Assembly: GCA_021810175.1 (NCBI GenBank)
Contig: JAJZJJ010000237.1
Span: 1-5,656, forward strand
From: Acidobacteriota bacterium
GTDB lineage: Bacteria > Acidobacteriota > Terriglobia > Terriglobales > Acidobacteriaceae
Reading direction: 5' to 3'
DNA length: 5,656 nucleotides
The position numbers were made by a program, and so were the translations under genes. The notes under the pieces were generated by a model. It saw only the letters and a program-made list of their open reading frames with translations. It had not been told where the DNA came from and made no database searches. Each line of letters starts with the position of its first letter. Positions within the stretch are counted from its first letter, which is position 1. Shown in pieces: positions 1 to 5,656 of this stretch.

Positions 1-1
1 C

Positions 2-553
2 CGCGTGGCGCTGGCGTCCAAGGGCGCGCTGCGGGCGGTGCTGAAGGCGACGGGAAAGATGGCGCACTCGGCGTATCCGGAGCTGGGCGAGAGCGCGACG
101 CACAAGCTGGTGCGGGCGATGGCGAAAATGCTGGAGATTCAGCTGCCGCAGCTGGAGGATGTGGGGCCGAGCACGCTGAACATCGGACTGATGAGCGGCG
201 GGCGCGCGCCGAATGTGATTGCCGATCAGGCGGAGGCGCATGTGCTGGTGCGGCTGGTGGGCGATTCGGCGGAGACGCGGCGGGCCATTGAGCAGGCCGC
301 GGAGGGACTGGCGGCGGTGGACTTCACGCTGGAGATTCCGTTCCGGCGGCTGCGTTCGGTGGAGGGCGTGCCGACGATGGTGGCGGCGTTCACGACCGAT
401 GTGCCGTGGCTGGGGAACTGGGGCGAGCCGGTGCTGCTGGGGCCGGGGTCGATCCACGTAGCGCACACGCCGCATGAGAAGCTGGCGAAGCGGGAGCTGC
501 TGGAGGCGGTGGAGCTGTATGTGGATGTGGCGCGGAAGCTGATGGCCGGGTGA
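2..553 (+). CDS. M20-family metallopeptidase/deacylase, C-terminal part (5' truncated by window edge)
   Basis: This is the C-terminal portion of an M20-type zinc-dependent amidohydrolase, the family of acetylornithine deacetylase, succinyl-diaminopimelate desuccinylase and carboxypeptidase G2. The frame is open to the left edge. The GTG at position 5 is probably internal, because the sequence begins inside the lid/dimerisation domain and the catalytic N-terminal part is missing. Numbering from that GTG, residues 6-40 contain the GKMAHSAYP segment with the conserved lid histidine (His21). Residues 65-74 read GGRAPNVIAD, the family's GG-x-A-x-NVI-x-D hallmark. Residues 147-158 read GPGSIHVAHTPHE, whose AHTPHE histidine (His154) corresponds to the C-terminal metal ligand. 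A final helix ends at the TGA at 551-553. The native length should be roughly 350-400 residues, so about half is seen. The substrate cannot be told from this half; an acetylornithine or succinyl-diaminopimelate role is one possibility. It is codirectional with the DUF255 gene 112 bases downstream. Confidence 0.9.
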   Translation, partial: RVALASKGALRAVLKATGKMAHSAYPELGESATHKLVRAMAKMLEIQLPQLEDVGPSTLNIGLMSGGRAPNVIADQAEAHVLVRLVGDSAETRRAIEQAAEGLAAVDFTLEIPFRRLRSVEGVPTMVAAFTTDVPWLGNWGEPVLLGPGSIHVAHTPHEKLAKRELLEAVELYVDVARKLMAG

Positions 554-559
554 TGGGCC

Positions 560-611
560 GGCAGGGGTAAAGCGGGCAGGGATAAGACGGCCAGGGATGA
601 AGCGGCCAGAG
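560..611. repeat. imperfect 15-base tandem repeat, about 3.5 copies
   Basis: Three head-to-tail 15-base units lie at 560-574 (GGCAGGGGTAAAGCG), 575-589 (GGCAGGGATAAGACG) and 590-604 (GCCAGGGATGAAGCG), followed by a partial unit at 605-611 (GCCAGAG). Adjacent units differ at three to four positions. The array starts seven bases after the stop codon of the M20 peptidase and ends about 55 bases before the DUF255 start. Because the unit is a multiple of three, it keeps the peptidase reading frame, and that frame stays open until a TGA at 692-694. No function can be assigned. It may be slipped-strand duplication in a G-rich spacer. Confidence 0.75.
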
Positions 612-665
612 CCGTTGCTCGATTGCCGGAATCCTGCAATCCGCTGCGGCTGCTAGGCTGGATGG

Positions 666-2807
666 ATGGCGGAGTCGATCAGCACTTCCTCTGAAAACCG
701 CAACAACCTTGATCGTGCAGCTTCCTCGTATCTGCGGACGGCGATGCATCAGCCGGTTTACTGGCAGGAGTGGGGGGCGGAGGCGTTTGCGCTGGCGCAG
801 CGGCTGGACCGGCCGGTGCTGCTGGATGTGGGCGCGGTGTGGTGCCACTGGTGCCATGTGATGGATCGCGAGTCGTATGAGGACGCGGCGCTGGCGGCGA
901 AGATCAACGAGCATTTTGTGGCGATTAAGGTGGACCGCGACGAGCGTCCGGATGTGGATGCGCGGTACCAGACGGCGGTGCAGGCGATCAGCGGGCAGGG
1001 CGGGTGGCCGCTGACGGCGATTCTAACGCCGGATGGGCGGCCGTTTTTCGCGGGCACGTATTTTCCGCGGGAGGAGCGGTACGGGCGGCCCGGCTTTGAG
1101 CGGGTGCTGCTGACGCTGGCCGATGCGTGGAAGACGCGGCGCGACGAGGTGCTGGAGTCGGCGAAGAGCGTGATTGAGGCCATCGAGCATAGCGAGACGT
1201 TTTCGGCGCGCGGCGAGGGGCTGTCGCTGACGATCGTGGACAAGCTGGTGGAGAGCGCGGTGGGGCAGTTCGACGCGCAGAACGGCGGGTTTGGGTCGCA
1301 CCCGAAATTTCCGCATCCCTCGGCGCTGGATTTGCTGATCGACGTGGCGGCGCGGACAGGCGACGAAGCGGCGAAGATGGCGGCGACGGTGACGCTGCAA
1401 CGGATGGCGCGGGGCGGCGTCTACGACCAGCTGGGCGGCGGCTTTCATCGCTATTCGGTGGACGAGCGGTGGGTGGTGCCGCATTTCGAGAAGATGCTGT
1501 ACGACAATGCCGGCCTGCTGGCGAATTACGTACACGCCTTCCAGACCTTTGTGGAGCCGGAGTTTGCCTCGACGGCGCGGGACATCATGCGCTGGATGAA
1601 CGAGTGGCTGACGGATCACGAGCGGGGCGGGTTTTATGCGTCGCAGGACGCGGATATTTCGCTGGACGACGACGGCGACTACTTTACGTGGACGCGGGCC
1701 GAAGCGGCGGCGGTGCTGACGGACGCGGAGATGGGGATCGCGGGGCCGTTCTACGACATTGGCGATCTGGGCGATATGCACCACAATCCGGCGAAGAACG
1801 TGCTGTACCGGCGCTACGCCGTGGAGGAGATTGCGAAGCGGGCGGGGCTGAGCCTGGCCGAGGTGGTGCGCACCATCCAGCAGGTGCGGGACAAGCTGTA
1901 CCAGGCGCGGCTGCAGCGGCCCACGCCGTTTGTGGACAAGACCCTCTACACGGGCTGGAACGCCATGGCGGTGAGCGCGTATCTGGAGGCGGGGCGAGTG
2001 CTGGATATGGAAGCGCCGCGGGTGTTCGCGCTGCGGACGCTGGACCGGATGCTGCGCGAGGGATGGGACCGTCGGCGCGGGCTGCTGCACGTGATCGCCT
2101 ACGCGGAGCAGGCGGGATCGGCGCGGCCGGTGGCGGGCGTGCTGGACGACTACGCGCTGACGGCCAATGCGTGCGTGGATGCGTGGCAGGCGAGCGGTGA
2201 GATCCGGTACTACGAGGCCGCGATGGAGCTGGCCGGGGCGATGGTGGAGCGGTTCCATGATGACGGAAATGGAGCGGGGGGCGGCGGATTTTTCGATACG
2301 GAGAAGAACGCGGCGGACAGGCTGGGAGCGCTGGCGGCGCGGCGGAAGCCGACCCAGGACGCGCCGACTCCGGCGGGGAATTCGACGGCGGCGACGGTGC
2401 TGCTGCGGCTGGAGGCGCTGAGCGGGCGAAAGGACTTCAGGGAGATCGCGGAGGGAACGCTGGCGGCGTTCGCGGGGCTGATTGGGCACTACGGGCTGTA
2501 CGCCGGCAGCTATGCGCTGGCGCTGGAGCGGCTGCTGCTGCCTCCGGTGCAGGTGACGATTGTGGGCGAGGGGCCGATGGTCCGGCAGCTGGCGGCCATC
2601 GCGCAGGCGCGGTTCGCGGTGAACAAGTCGGTGGTGACGCTGGGCGCGGCGCAGGTGGAGCATCTGCCGCCGGTGCTGGCGGAGACGCTGCCAAATCTGC
2701 CGGGCGCGGGCGAACGGCCGGTGGCGCTGGTGTGCCGGGGGACGAGCTGCATGCCGCCGGCGGAGTCGGCCGAGGAGCTGATTCAGCAGATCAATTCGGA
2801 AGTGTGA
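666..2807 (+). CDS. DUF255 / YyaL-SPATA20-type protein (thioredoxin-like domain plus alpha/alpha barrel)
   Basis: This complete 713-residue protein belongs to the widespread family of Bacillus YyaL and mammalian SPATA20, whose biochemical role is unresolved. Residues about 12-175 form the DsbH-like thioredoxin domain. They contain WCHWCHVM with the redox-type cysteines Cys60 and Cys63, DRDERPDVD at 90-98 and GQGGWPLT at 110-117, all signature segments. From about residue 185 onward is an (alpha/alpha)6-barrel like that of sugar epimerases and six-hairpin glycosidases. It shows GGFGSHPKFPHPS at 207-219, GGVYDQLGGGFHRYSVDERW at 250-269, FYASQDAD at 323-330 and TGWNAMAVSAY at 429-439. The C-terminal CRGTSC (Cys690, Cys695) is also typical. 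No signal peptide is visible, so it is probably cytoplasmic. The length is near the family norm of about 650-700 plus a short tail. ATG 666 is the only good start, because an in-frame TAG lies at 654-656 and the conserved region begins near residue 14. No clear Shine-Dalgarno precedes it. A role in redox or sugar metabolism is inference only. Confidence 0.95.
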   Translation: MAESISTSSENRNNLDRAASSYLRTAMHQPVYWQEWGAEAFALAQRLDRPVLLDVGAVWCHWCHVMDRESYEDAALAAKINEHFVAIKVDRDERPDVDARYQTAVQAISGQGGWPLTAILTPDGRPFFAGTYFPREERYGRPGFERVLLTLADAWKTRRDEVLESAKSVIEAIEHSETFSARGEGLSLTIVDKLVESAVGQFDAQNGGFGSHPKFPHPSALDLLIDVAARTGDEAAKMAATVTLQRMARGGVYDQLGGGFHRYSVDERWVVPHFEKMLYDNAGLLANYVHAFQTFVEPEFASTARDIMRWMNEWLTDHERGGFYASQDADISLDDDGDYFTWTRAEAAAVLTDAEMGIAGPFYDIGDLGDMHHNPAKNVLYRRYAVEEIAKRAGLSLAEVVRTIQQVRDKLYQARLQRPTPFVDKTLYTGWNAMAVSAYLEAGRVLDMEAPRVFALRTLDRMLREGWDRRRGLLHVIAYAEQAGSARPVAGVLDDYALTANACVDAWQASGEIRYYEAAMELAGAMVERFHDDGNGAGGGGFFDTEKNAADRLGALAARRKPTQDAPTPAGNSTAATVLLRLEALSGRKDFREIAEGTLAAFAGLIGHYGLYAGSYALALERLLLPPVQVTIVGEGPMVRQLAAIAQARFAVNKSVVTLGAAQVEHLPPVLAETLPNLPGAGERPVALVCRGTSCMPPAESAEELIQQINSEV

Positions 2808-2840
2808 GGGCGGGCGGCTGGTTTTGTGGGGTCGCCCTCA
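2805..2840. terminator. candidate hairpin between convergent genes
   Basis: TGAGGGCG at 2805-2812 and CGCCCTCA at 2833-2840 form a perfect 8-bp inverted repeat with a 20-base loop. The left arm begins with the TGA stop codon of the DUF255 gene. The position, between two convergent genes with only 82 intergenic bases, suits a terminator serving one or both strands. However, the loop is long and there is no run of T after the stem on either strand, so it is not a canonical intrinsic terminator. Confidence 0.3.
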
Positions 2841-2889
2841 GGTGTACGCGGTTCTCAAACCCATGGCATGCTCCCGAATGTCCCGCCGT

Positions 2890-4104
2890 CTATTCTGGCT
2901 TCTCAGGAAACAGGCCCGGCATCCAGCGCGGGGCGAGCGCGGCAGGGAAGGCAAGCCGGAGCGGCGCGCGCGGATTGTCCGAAGCGAGGACTTCCTTTTG
3001 CAGGAGAGCAGAGACGATGCGGCGGGCCTGACGTTCGCCGGTGCCGACCACGGTATCCGCGTCGCCTCGGGGCAGTTCACCGCGATAAAGCACCGCCTCC
3101 AGGATGCTTCCGGATTTAGCTGGAAGCAGGCCCAGGCGGATTTCCTCCTCTGCCCAGAGCAGTATGCGCGTTCGCAGGCGGCTCGGCTGCATCAGGCCTT
3201 CCATGAAGTCGACCTGATCGATGCAGACGGTGAGGAAGAACCGCGTGAATTCGGCAAGCGCCTCTTCGCTTAAGTTGCCGCGGCCGTCGAGGTCATTGCG
3301 ACGGGTCATGTCGCAGTTGGCAAGCAGTCCCTTGTAGCGCTGAACGTTACGCGCAAGGCCGCGGGCGACGGACCAGACTGCGCCCGTTTCAAGCCTGCCG
3401 AGCAGCATTGCATGCGACATCAGCCGCGCGACGCGGCCGTTGCCGTCGAGGAAGGGATGCATCCAGAGAAGACGATGATGCGCGGCGGCGGTGGAAATGA
3501 TCCAGTCGGCCTTGCCGAGATGGCCGTAGACTTCCTCGAAGCGTTTCAGGAAGCGGGGCAGGGCGCCCGGGCTGATGGCGATGTGATGGCCCACCTGAAC
3601 GTCGCGCTGGCGGAATTCGCCGGGAAGCACGCGGACGCGTTCCTTCGTCGCGGGATCTTCGACAAAGAGCAGGTCCTCCGGCAGGAGTTCGCAGAAGCGG
3701 CGGTGAATTTCCGTTATGCTTTCGGCTCTGATCGCGTCGGCGCCCTGAAGGCCGCCGTTATCGATCCACTTCTGGACGGTGATGTGCGCTCTGGCTTCCA
3801 GCTGCAGGTTGCGCTTGTGCCGGTTCGTGCTGTAGTCGCTTTTGAGCGCGCGCTCGATGTCCACCGGGTGGGTGTCGTGGCCCTCGATGAGGTTCGAATA
3901 ATAGCAGTTCATCGCGCGCACGAGGTCGGCAAGCGAGGCCAGAAGAGCAGGGGGAAGGCTGCTGCGGAATCCCGCCGACTTCTGGGTGAGGTCAAGAGCG
4001 AGGTCCGTCAGCGCCCCGCGATGGCGCGAGGTGTCTGGAATGAACAGCGGCTCCATCAGCGATGGATGCTCGCCTCGGTCTTCCACTTTTGTGTCCGCTT
4101 CCAT
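2890..4104 (-). CDS. Fic-domain protein, class II (auto-inhibited) AMP-transferase
   Basis: This complete 404-residue Fic protein ends with TAG at 2892-2890. Fic enzymes usually transfer AMP from ATP to a hydroxyl side chain of a target protein. Residues 216-227 read HPFLDGNGRVAR, a full match to the active-site motif HxFx(D/E)GNGRxxR. His216 is the expected catalytic base, Asp220 the metal-binding acid, and the GNGR segment holds the nucleotide phosphates. Residues 70-75 read SNLIEG, matching the inhibitory motif (S/T)xxxE(G/N). Glu74 should therefore compete with Arg227 for the ATP gamma-phosphate, and the N-terminal position makes this class II. Residues 162-179 fit the beta-flap that docks the target. 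Residues about 331-385 look like a C-terminal winged helix. ATG 4104 fits the predicted promoter, giving a leader of about 20 bases; ATG 4056 (Met17) is an alternative. Codons end mostly in C (GTC, GGC, ATC), unlike the flanking genes, which suggests horizontal acquisition. No partner antitoxin lies beside it. The target is unknown. Confidence 0.95.
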   Translation of the reverse strand: MEADTKVEDRGEHPSLMEPLFIPDTSRHRGALTDLALDLTQKSAGFRSSLPPALLASLADLVRAMNCYYSNLIEGHDTHPVDIERALKSDYSTNRHKRNLQLEARAHITVQKWIDNGGLQGADAIRAESITEIHRRFCELLPEDLLFVEDPATKERVRVLPGEFRQRDVQVGHHIAISPGALPRFLKRFEEVYGHLGKADWIISTAAAHHRLLWMHPFLDGNGRVARLMSHAMLLGRLETGAVWSVARGLARNVQRYKGLLANCDMTRRNDLDGRGNLSEEALAEFTRFFLTVCIDQVDFMEGLMQPSRLRTRILLWAEEEIRLGLLPAKSGSILEAVLYRGELPRGDADTVVGTGERQARRIVSALLQKEVLASDNPRAPLRLAFPAALAPRWMPGLFPEKPE

Positions 4105-4121
4105 GTCCGCGCGATTCGTAA

Positions 4122-4171
4122 TGCAAGTACCTGTATACCACTGCGTTGCAGGATTTCAAGCCCGATACAGG
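4122..4171. promoter_or_regulatory. cluster of inverted repeats over the Fic promoter, possible operator
   Basis: CCTGTAT (4130-4136) and ATACAGG (4165-4171) form a perfect 7-bp inverted repeat. The first arm overlaps the predicted -10 box and the second lies just upstream of the -35 box. A second dyad, TGCAA (4122-4126) with TTGCA (4146-4150), is centred at 4136 on the 6-bp palindrome GTATAC (4133-4138). CTGC-GTT-GCAG sits at 4141-4151. Such symmetry over a promoter is what a dimeric repressor would bind, but short dyads also arise by chance and no regulator gene is next to the site. Confidence 0.3.
4132..4159 (-). promoter_or_regulatory. predicted sigma70-type promoter of the Fic gene
   Basis: Read on the minus strand, TTGAAA (4159-4154) matches the -35 consensus at five of six positions. 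After a 16-base spacer, TATACA (4137-4132) matches the -10 box at four of six. Transcription would begin near 4125, about 20 bases before the ATG at 4104. This supports that start despite the lack of a clear ribosome-binding site. Dyad-symmetric sequence overlaps both boxes and is listed separately. The call is by eye from consensus only. Confidence 0.5.
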
Positions 4172-4216
4172 CTGCCTGGACGTCCGGATAAAAGACCGGA
4201 TCCGAGAGATTTGGAT

Positions 4217-4321
4217 TTATCTGGGAAGGAGGTTGGAGGCGGCTTCGTACCAGCGCATGGTTTCGCGATCATGAGGTGAGCTTCGCCACGCCGCACCGAC
4301 GCTACCAGCGGAAACGGCCAT
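4217..4321 (-). CDS. doubtful 34-residue ORF between tRNA-Arg and Fic
   Basis: An ATG at 4321-4319 opens a 34-codon frame ending in TAA at 4219-4217. The predicted peptide ends in RETMRWYEAASNLLPR, which reads like a plausible helical protein tail. An in-frame TGA directly precedes the ATG, no ribosome-binding site is apparent, and I recognise no family. It could be a real small gene, the remnant of a larger gene lost at this tRNA-flanking site, or chance. The rest of the 254-base gap (4105-4358) holds the Fic promoter region and nothing else I can identify. Confidence 0.15.
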   Translation of the reverse strand: MAVSAGSVGAAWRSSPHDRETMRWYEAASNLLPR

Positions 4322-4358
4322 TCATTGACGACTGAACATTCGGAATGGCTCCGGAATC

Positions 4359-4435
4359 TGGTGCGCCCGGAGAGATTCGAACTCCCGACCTAATGCTCCG
4401 GAGGCATTCGCTCTATCCAGCTGAGCTACGGGCGC
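4359..4435 (-). tRNA. tRNA-Arg (anticodon CCG), CCA encoded
   Basis: The 77-base gene folds as a complete cloverleaf on the minus strand. The acceptor stem GCGCCCG (4435-4429) pairs perfectly with CGGGCGC (4369-4363), followed by discriminator A (4362) and a genome-encoded CCA (4361-4359). The D arm is GCTC-AGCTGGATA-GAGC. The anticodon stem AATGC/GCATT is fully paired around the loop CTCCGGA, giving anticodon CCG, which reads codon CGG (arginine). The T arm is GGGAG-TTCGAAT-CTCTC with one G-U pair. A weak -10-like TAGTAT lies at 4453-4448, 12 bases upstream, without a good -35 box. The 3' end of the tRNA faces the Fic gene. Confidence 0.97.
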
Positions 4436-4551
4436 ACGAGTTTCAGGATACTACAGATGGCCGGGGCGAGCCGAGCGGGGACAGGGCGTGGTGCGGAGCC
4501 GGATTCGGGGCTGGCCGAGGGGGCTCCCGGAATGGTGTGAGCGGGGGGAGA

Positions 4552-4581
4552 TCGCCATCCTGCTATGTAGTGCGCTACAAT
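4552..4581 (+). promoter_or_regulatory. predicted promoter of the ADOP permease gene
   Basis: TCGCCA (4552-4557) matches the -35 consensus at four of six positions. After an 18-base spacer, TACAAT (4576-4581) matches the -10 box at five of six. Transcription would begin near 4588, leaving a leader of about 90 bases before the ATG at 4679. The -10 box overlaps the right arm of a palindrome (4566-4579). I see nothing else definable in the 243 bases between the tRNA and the permease apart from the ribosome-binding site. Confidence 0.4.
4566..4579. promoter_or_regulatory. palindrome TGTAG-TGCG-CTACA over the -10 box, possible operator
   Basis: TGTAG (4566-4570) and CTACA (4575-4579) are perfect 5-bp inverted arms around TGCG. 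The right arm overlaps the predicted -10 hexamer TACAAT, so a bound dimer would block polymerase. The TGTA/TACA arms resemble sites of small winged-helix repressors such as PadR- or BlaI-type proteins. PadR regulators are often found near permeases of this type, but none is inside the window, so naming the regulator is speculation. Confidence 0.3.
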
Positions 4582-4662
4582 CGGGCGAACCAAAACATCC
4601 TTGTGCGCGTAGTCTCTGCTGGCGGCATAAGGCGGCCCGTCCCCTAAACATCCTTCCGATTC

Positions 4663-4667
4663 GAGGG
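4663..4667 (+). promoter_or_regulatory. ribosome-binding site of the permease gene
   Basis: GAGGG ends 11 bases before the ATG at 4679. It is the only purine-rich Shine-Dalgarno-like run near that start. The spacing is slightly long but usable, and it supports ATG 4679, where the conserved N-terminal helix of the family begins. Confidence 0.5.
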
Positions 4668-4678
4668 CAGACACGACA

Positions 4679-5656
4679 ATGGGCGATTTTCTTCAGGACC
4701 TGAAGTATTCACTCCGGATGCTGATTTCCAGCCCGGCCTTCACCATTACGGCGATTGCAGCGCTGGCGCTGGGCATTGGAGCAAACACCGCCATCTTCAC
4801 GGTGGTGGACAACGTGCTGCTGAAGCCGCTGACCTACCCGCATCCGAACCGGATTGTGCAGTTCATGAACACGGAAGGCGGCGGCAAGAGCCCATCGGCT
4901 TCGCCGGTGAACTTCAATGACTGGAAGAGCCAGACGAAGGTGTTTGAGAACGTTGCGGCCTTCGACTTCCGGGGGCCGGGCTTCAATCTGACGGGGCCGG
5001 TGCCGGAGCAGATTCACGGGCTGCATGTTTCGGAGGCGTACTTCAGGCTATTCGGCGCGCCGGTGATTCTGGGGCGGACGTTCACGGCGCAGGAGGATTC
5101 GCCGAACGGCGGGCATGTGACGGTGCTGAGCTACGGGCTGTGGCAGCAGAAGTTCGGGGGCGATCCGCACATTGTGGGCAAGGCGATCACGCTGAACGGC
5201 GAGCCGTACACGATTGTGGGCGTGATCGGGAAGTCGTTTGAGACGCCTTCGCATGCGGCTTTGTGGGTGCCGTTCCAGATCGATCCGAACAGCACGAACC
5301 TGGGGCACTATTTCTTTGTCGCCGGGCGGCTGCGGCCGGGGGTGACGCTGGCGCAGGCGAATGCGCAGCTGAAGCTGGCGGCGGATCAGTACCGGCTGCT
5401 GCATCCGCAGGATATGGGGCCGAAGGGCGGTTTTGCCGTACAGCCGCTGCGGGATTCGATTGTGGCGGGCGCGCGGACGTCGCTGCTGATCCTGCTGGGC
5501 GCGGTGGGCTTTGTGCTGCTGATTGCGTGCGCGAATGTGGCGAATCTGCTGCTGGTGCGGGCGACGGGACGGAAGCGGGAGTTTGCGATTCGGGCGGCGA
5601 TGGGGGCGGGACGGATGCGGATCGTCCGGCAGCTGCTGACGGAAAGCGTTGTGCTG
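4679..5656 (+). CDS. ABC-type permease of the MacB/ADOP family, N-terminal part (3' truncated by window edge)
   Basis: The first 326 codons of a large FtsX/MacB-like membrane protein are present and open to the right edge. The N-terminus [15 protein letters not shown] followed by a hydrophobic helix at about residues 21-48 (ending [15 protein letters not shown]) is the classic start of the acidobacterial duplicated orphan permeases. Residues about 50-260 form the extracytoplasmic MacB-type core domain, with [10 protein letters not shown] at 131-140 and [11 protein letters not shown] at 172-182. Residues about 267-294 are the second membrane helix ([20 protein letters not shown]). It is followed by [19 protein letters not shown] at 294-312, the FtsX-type cytoplasmic coupling segment. 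Full family members are about 800-900 residues, with the module repeated, so more than half is missing. These permeases usually lack an adjacent ATPase gene and probably serve in export or envelope stress; the substrate is unknown. The codon style (GCG, CTG, GTG, GGG) matches the DUF255 and peptidase genes. Confidence 0.93.
   Translation, partial: MGDFLQDLKYSLRMLISSPAFTITAIAALALGIGANTAIFTVVDNVLLKPLTYPHPNRIVQFMNTEGGGKSPSASPVNFNDWKSQTKVFENVAAFDFRGPGFNLTGPVPEQIHGLHVSEAYFRLFGAPVILGRTFTAQEDSPNGGHVTVLSYGLWQQKFGGDPHIVGKAITLNGEPYTIVGVIGKSFETPSHAALWVPFQIDPNSTNLGHYFFVAGRLRPGVTLAQANAQLKLAADQYRLLHPQDMGPKGGFAVQPLRDSIVAGARTSLLILLGAVGFVLLIACANVANLLLVRATGRKREFAIRAAMGAGRMRIVRQLLTESVVL

Noticed and set aside
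611..665. promoter for the DUF255 gene
   Set aside because: TTGCCG (623-628) and TAGGCT (654-659) are 25 bases apart, too far for a normal promoter; no better pair was found.
1023..2663. 546-codon ORF antisense to the DUF255 gene
   Set aside because: Its product is dominated by Arg, His, Pro and Gln with no domain, as expected for the reverse frame of a GC-rich gene. The sense frame carries clear family motifs.
2808..2889. second attachment-site copy of the tRNA 3' end near the far side of the Fic gene
   Set aside because: I compared the 3' tRNA sequence with this gap and found no convincing direct repeat, so an element boundary is not demonstrated.
2824..3273. overlapping + strand ORFs at the Fic 3' end
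   Set aside because: Several frames are open only because of high GC content; they lie opposite the coding Fic C-terminus and show no recognisable protein features.
3412..4191. 259-codon + strand ORF opposite the Fic gene
   Set aside because: It is a shadow of the Fic reading frame, whose catalytic and inhibitory motifs are intact; no recognisable domain on the + strand.
4338..4357. imperfect hairpin just past the tRNA CCA end as a tRNA terminator
   Set aside because: The stem is interrupted by mismatches and is not followed by a T run on the minus strand.
4345..4647. + strand 100-codon ORF containing GEIRTPDLMLRRHSLYPAEL
   Set aside because: It is the antisense translation of tRNA-Arg, a well-known false protein pattern seen opposite tRNA genes.

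Overview
The window looks like a chromosomal segment from a GC-rich Acidobacteriota bacterium (class Terriglobia-like). The main evidence is the right-hand gene, whose amino end and first 326 residues have the layout of the large MacB-type permeases expanded in that phylum (acidobacterial duplicated orphan permeases, ADOP). The + strand genes share a strong codon style, with G-ending codons such as GCG, CTG, GTG and GAG and frequent GGG. Assignment to a genus is not possible from this sequence alone.

Layout. Positions 2-553 (+) hold the carboxyl end of an M20-family metallopeptidase/deacylase cut by the window edge. A 112-base gap follows, carrying an imperfect 15-base tandem repeat. Positions 666-2807 (+) encode a complete 713-residue DUF255 (YyaL/SPATA20-type) protein: a thioredoxin-like domain with a CHWC motif joined to an alpha/alpha-barrel. 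A short convergent gap (2808-2889) holds a perfect 8-bp inverted repeat. Positions 2890-4104 (-) encode a complete 404-residue Fic-domain protein with an intact AMPylation motif and an N-terminal auto-inhibitory motif, so it looks like a self-regulated class II Fic AMP-transferase. Its likely promoter is just upstream and is surrounded by dyad-symmetric sequence. Positions 4105-4358 hold that promoter and one doubtful 34-codon ORF. Positions 4359-4435 (-) are a complete tRNA-Arg(CCG) with encoded CCA. Positions 4436-4678 lead into the permease gene, with a candidate promoter whose -10 box overlaps a short palindrome. The permease starts at 4679 (+) and runs off the right edge.

How the parts relate. 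The peptidase and the DUF255 gene are codirectional and could be cotranscribed, but nothing ties their functions together. The Fic gene is on the opposite strand, has no partner gene in view, and uses a clearly different codon style (C-ending codons: GTC, GGC, ATC, CTC). It sits on the 3' side of a tRNA gene. Together these suggest an acquired accessory gene between core genes. No integrase, second attachment repeat, CRISPR array or insertion sequence is visible. I do not see a convincing new multi-gene system here. The most interesting items are the solitary, probably acquired Fic gene with its dyad-rich promoter, and the 15-base tandem repeat after the peptidase stop codon.
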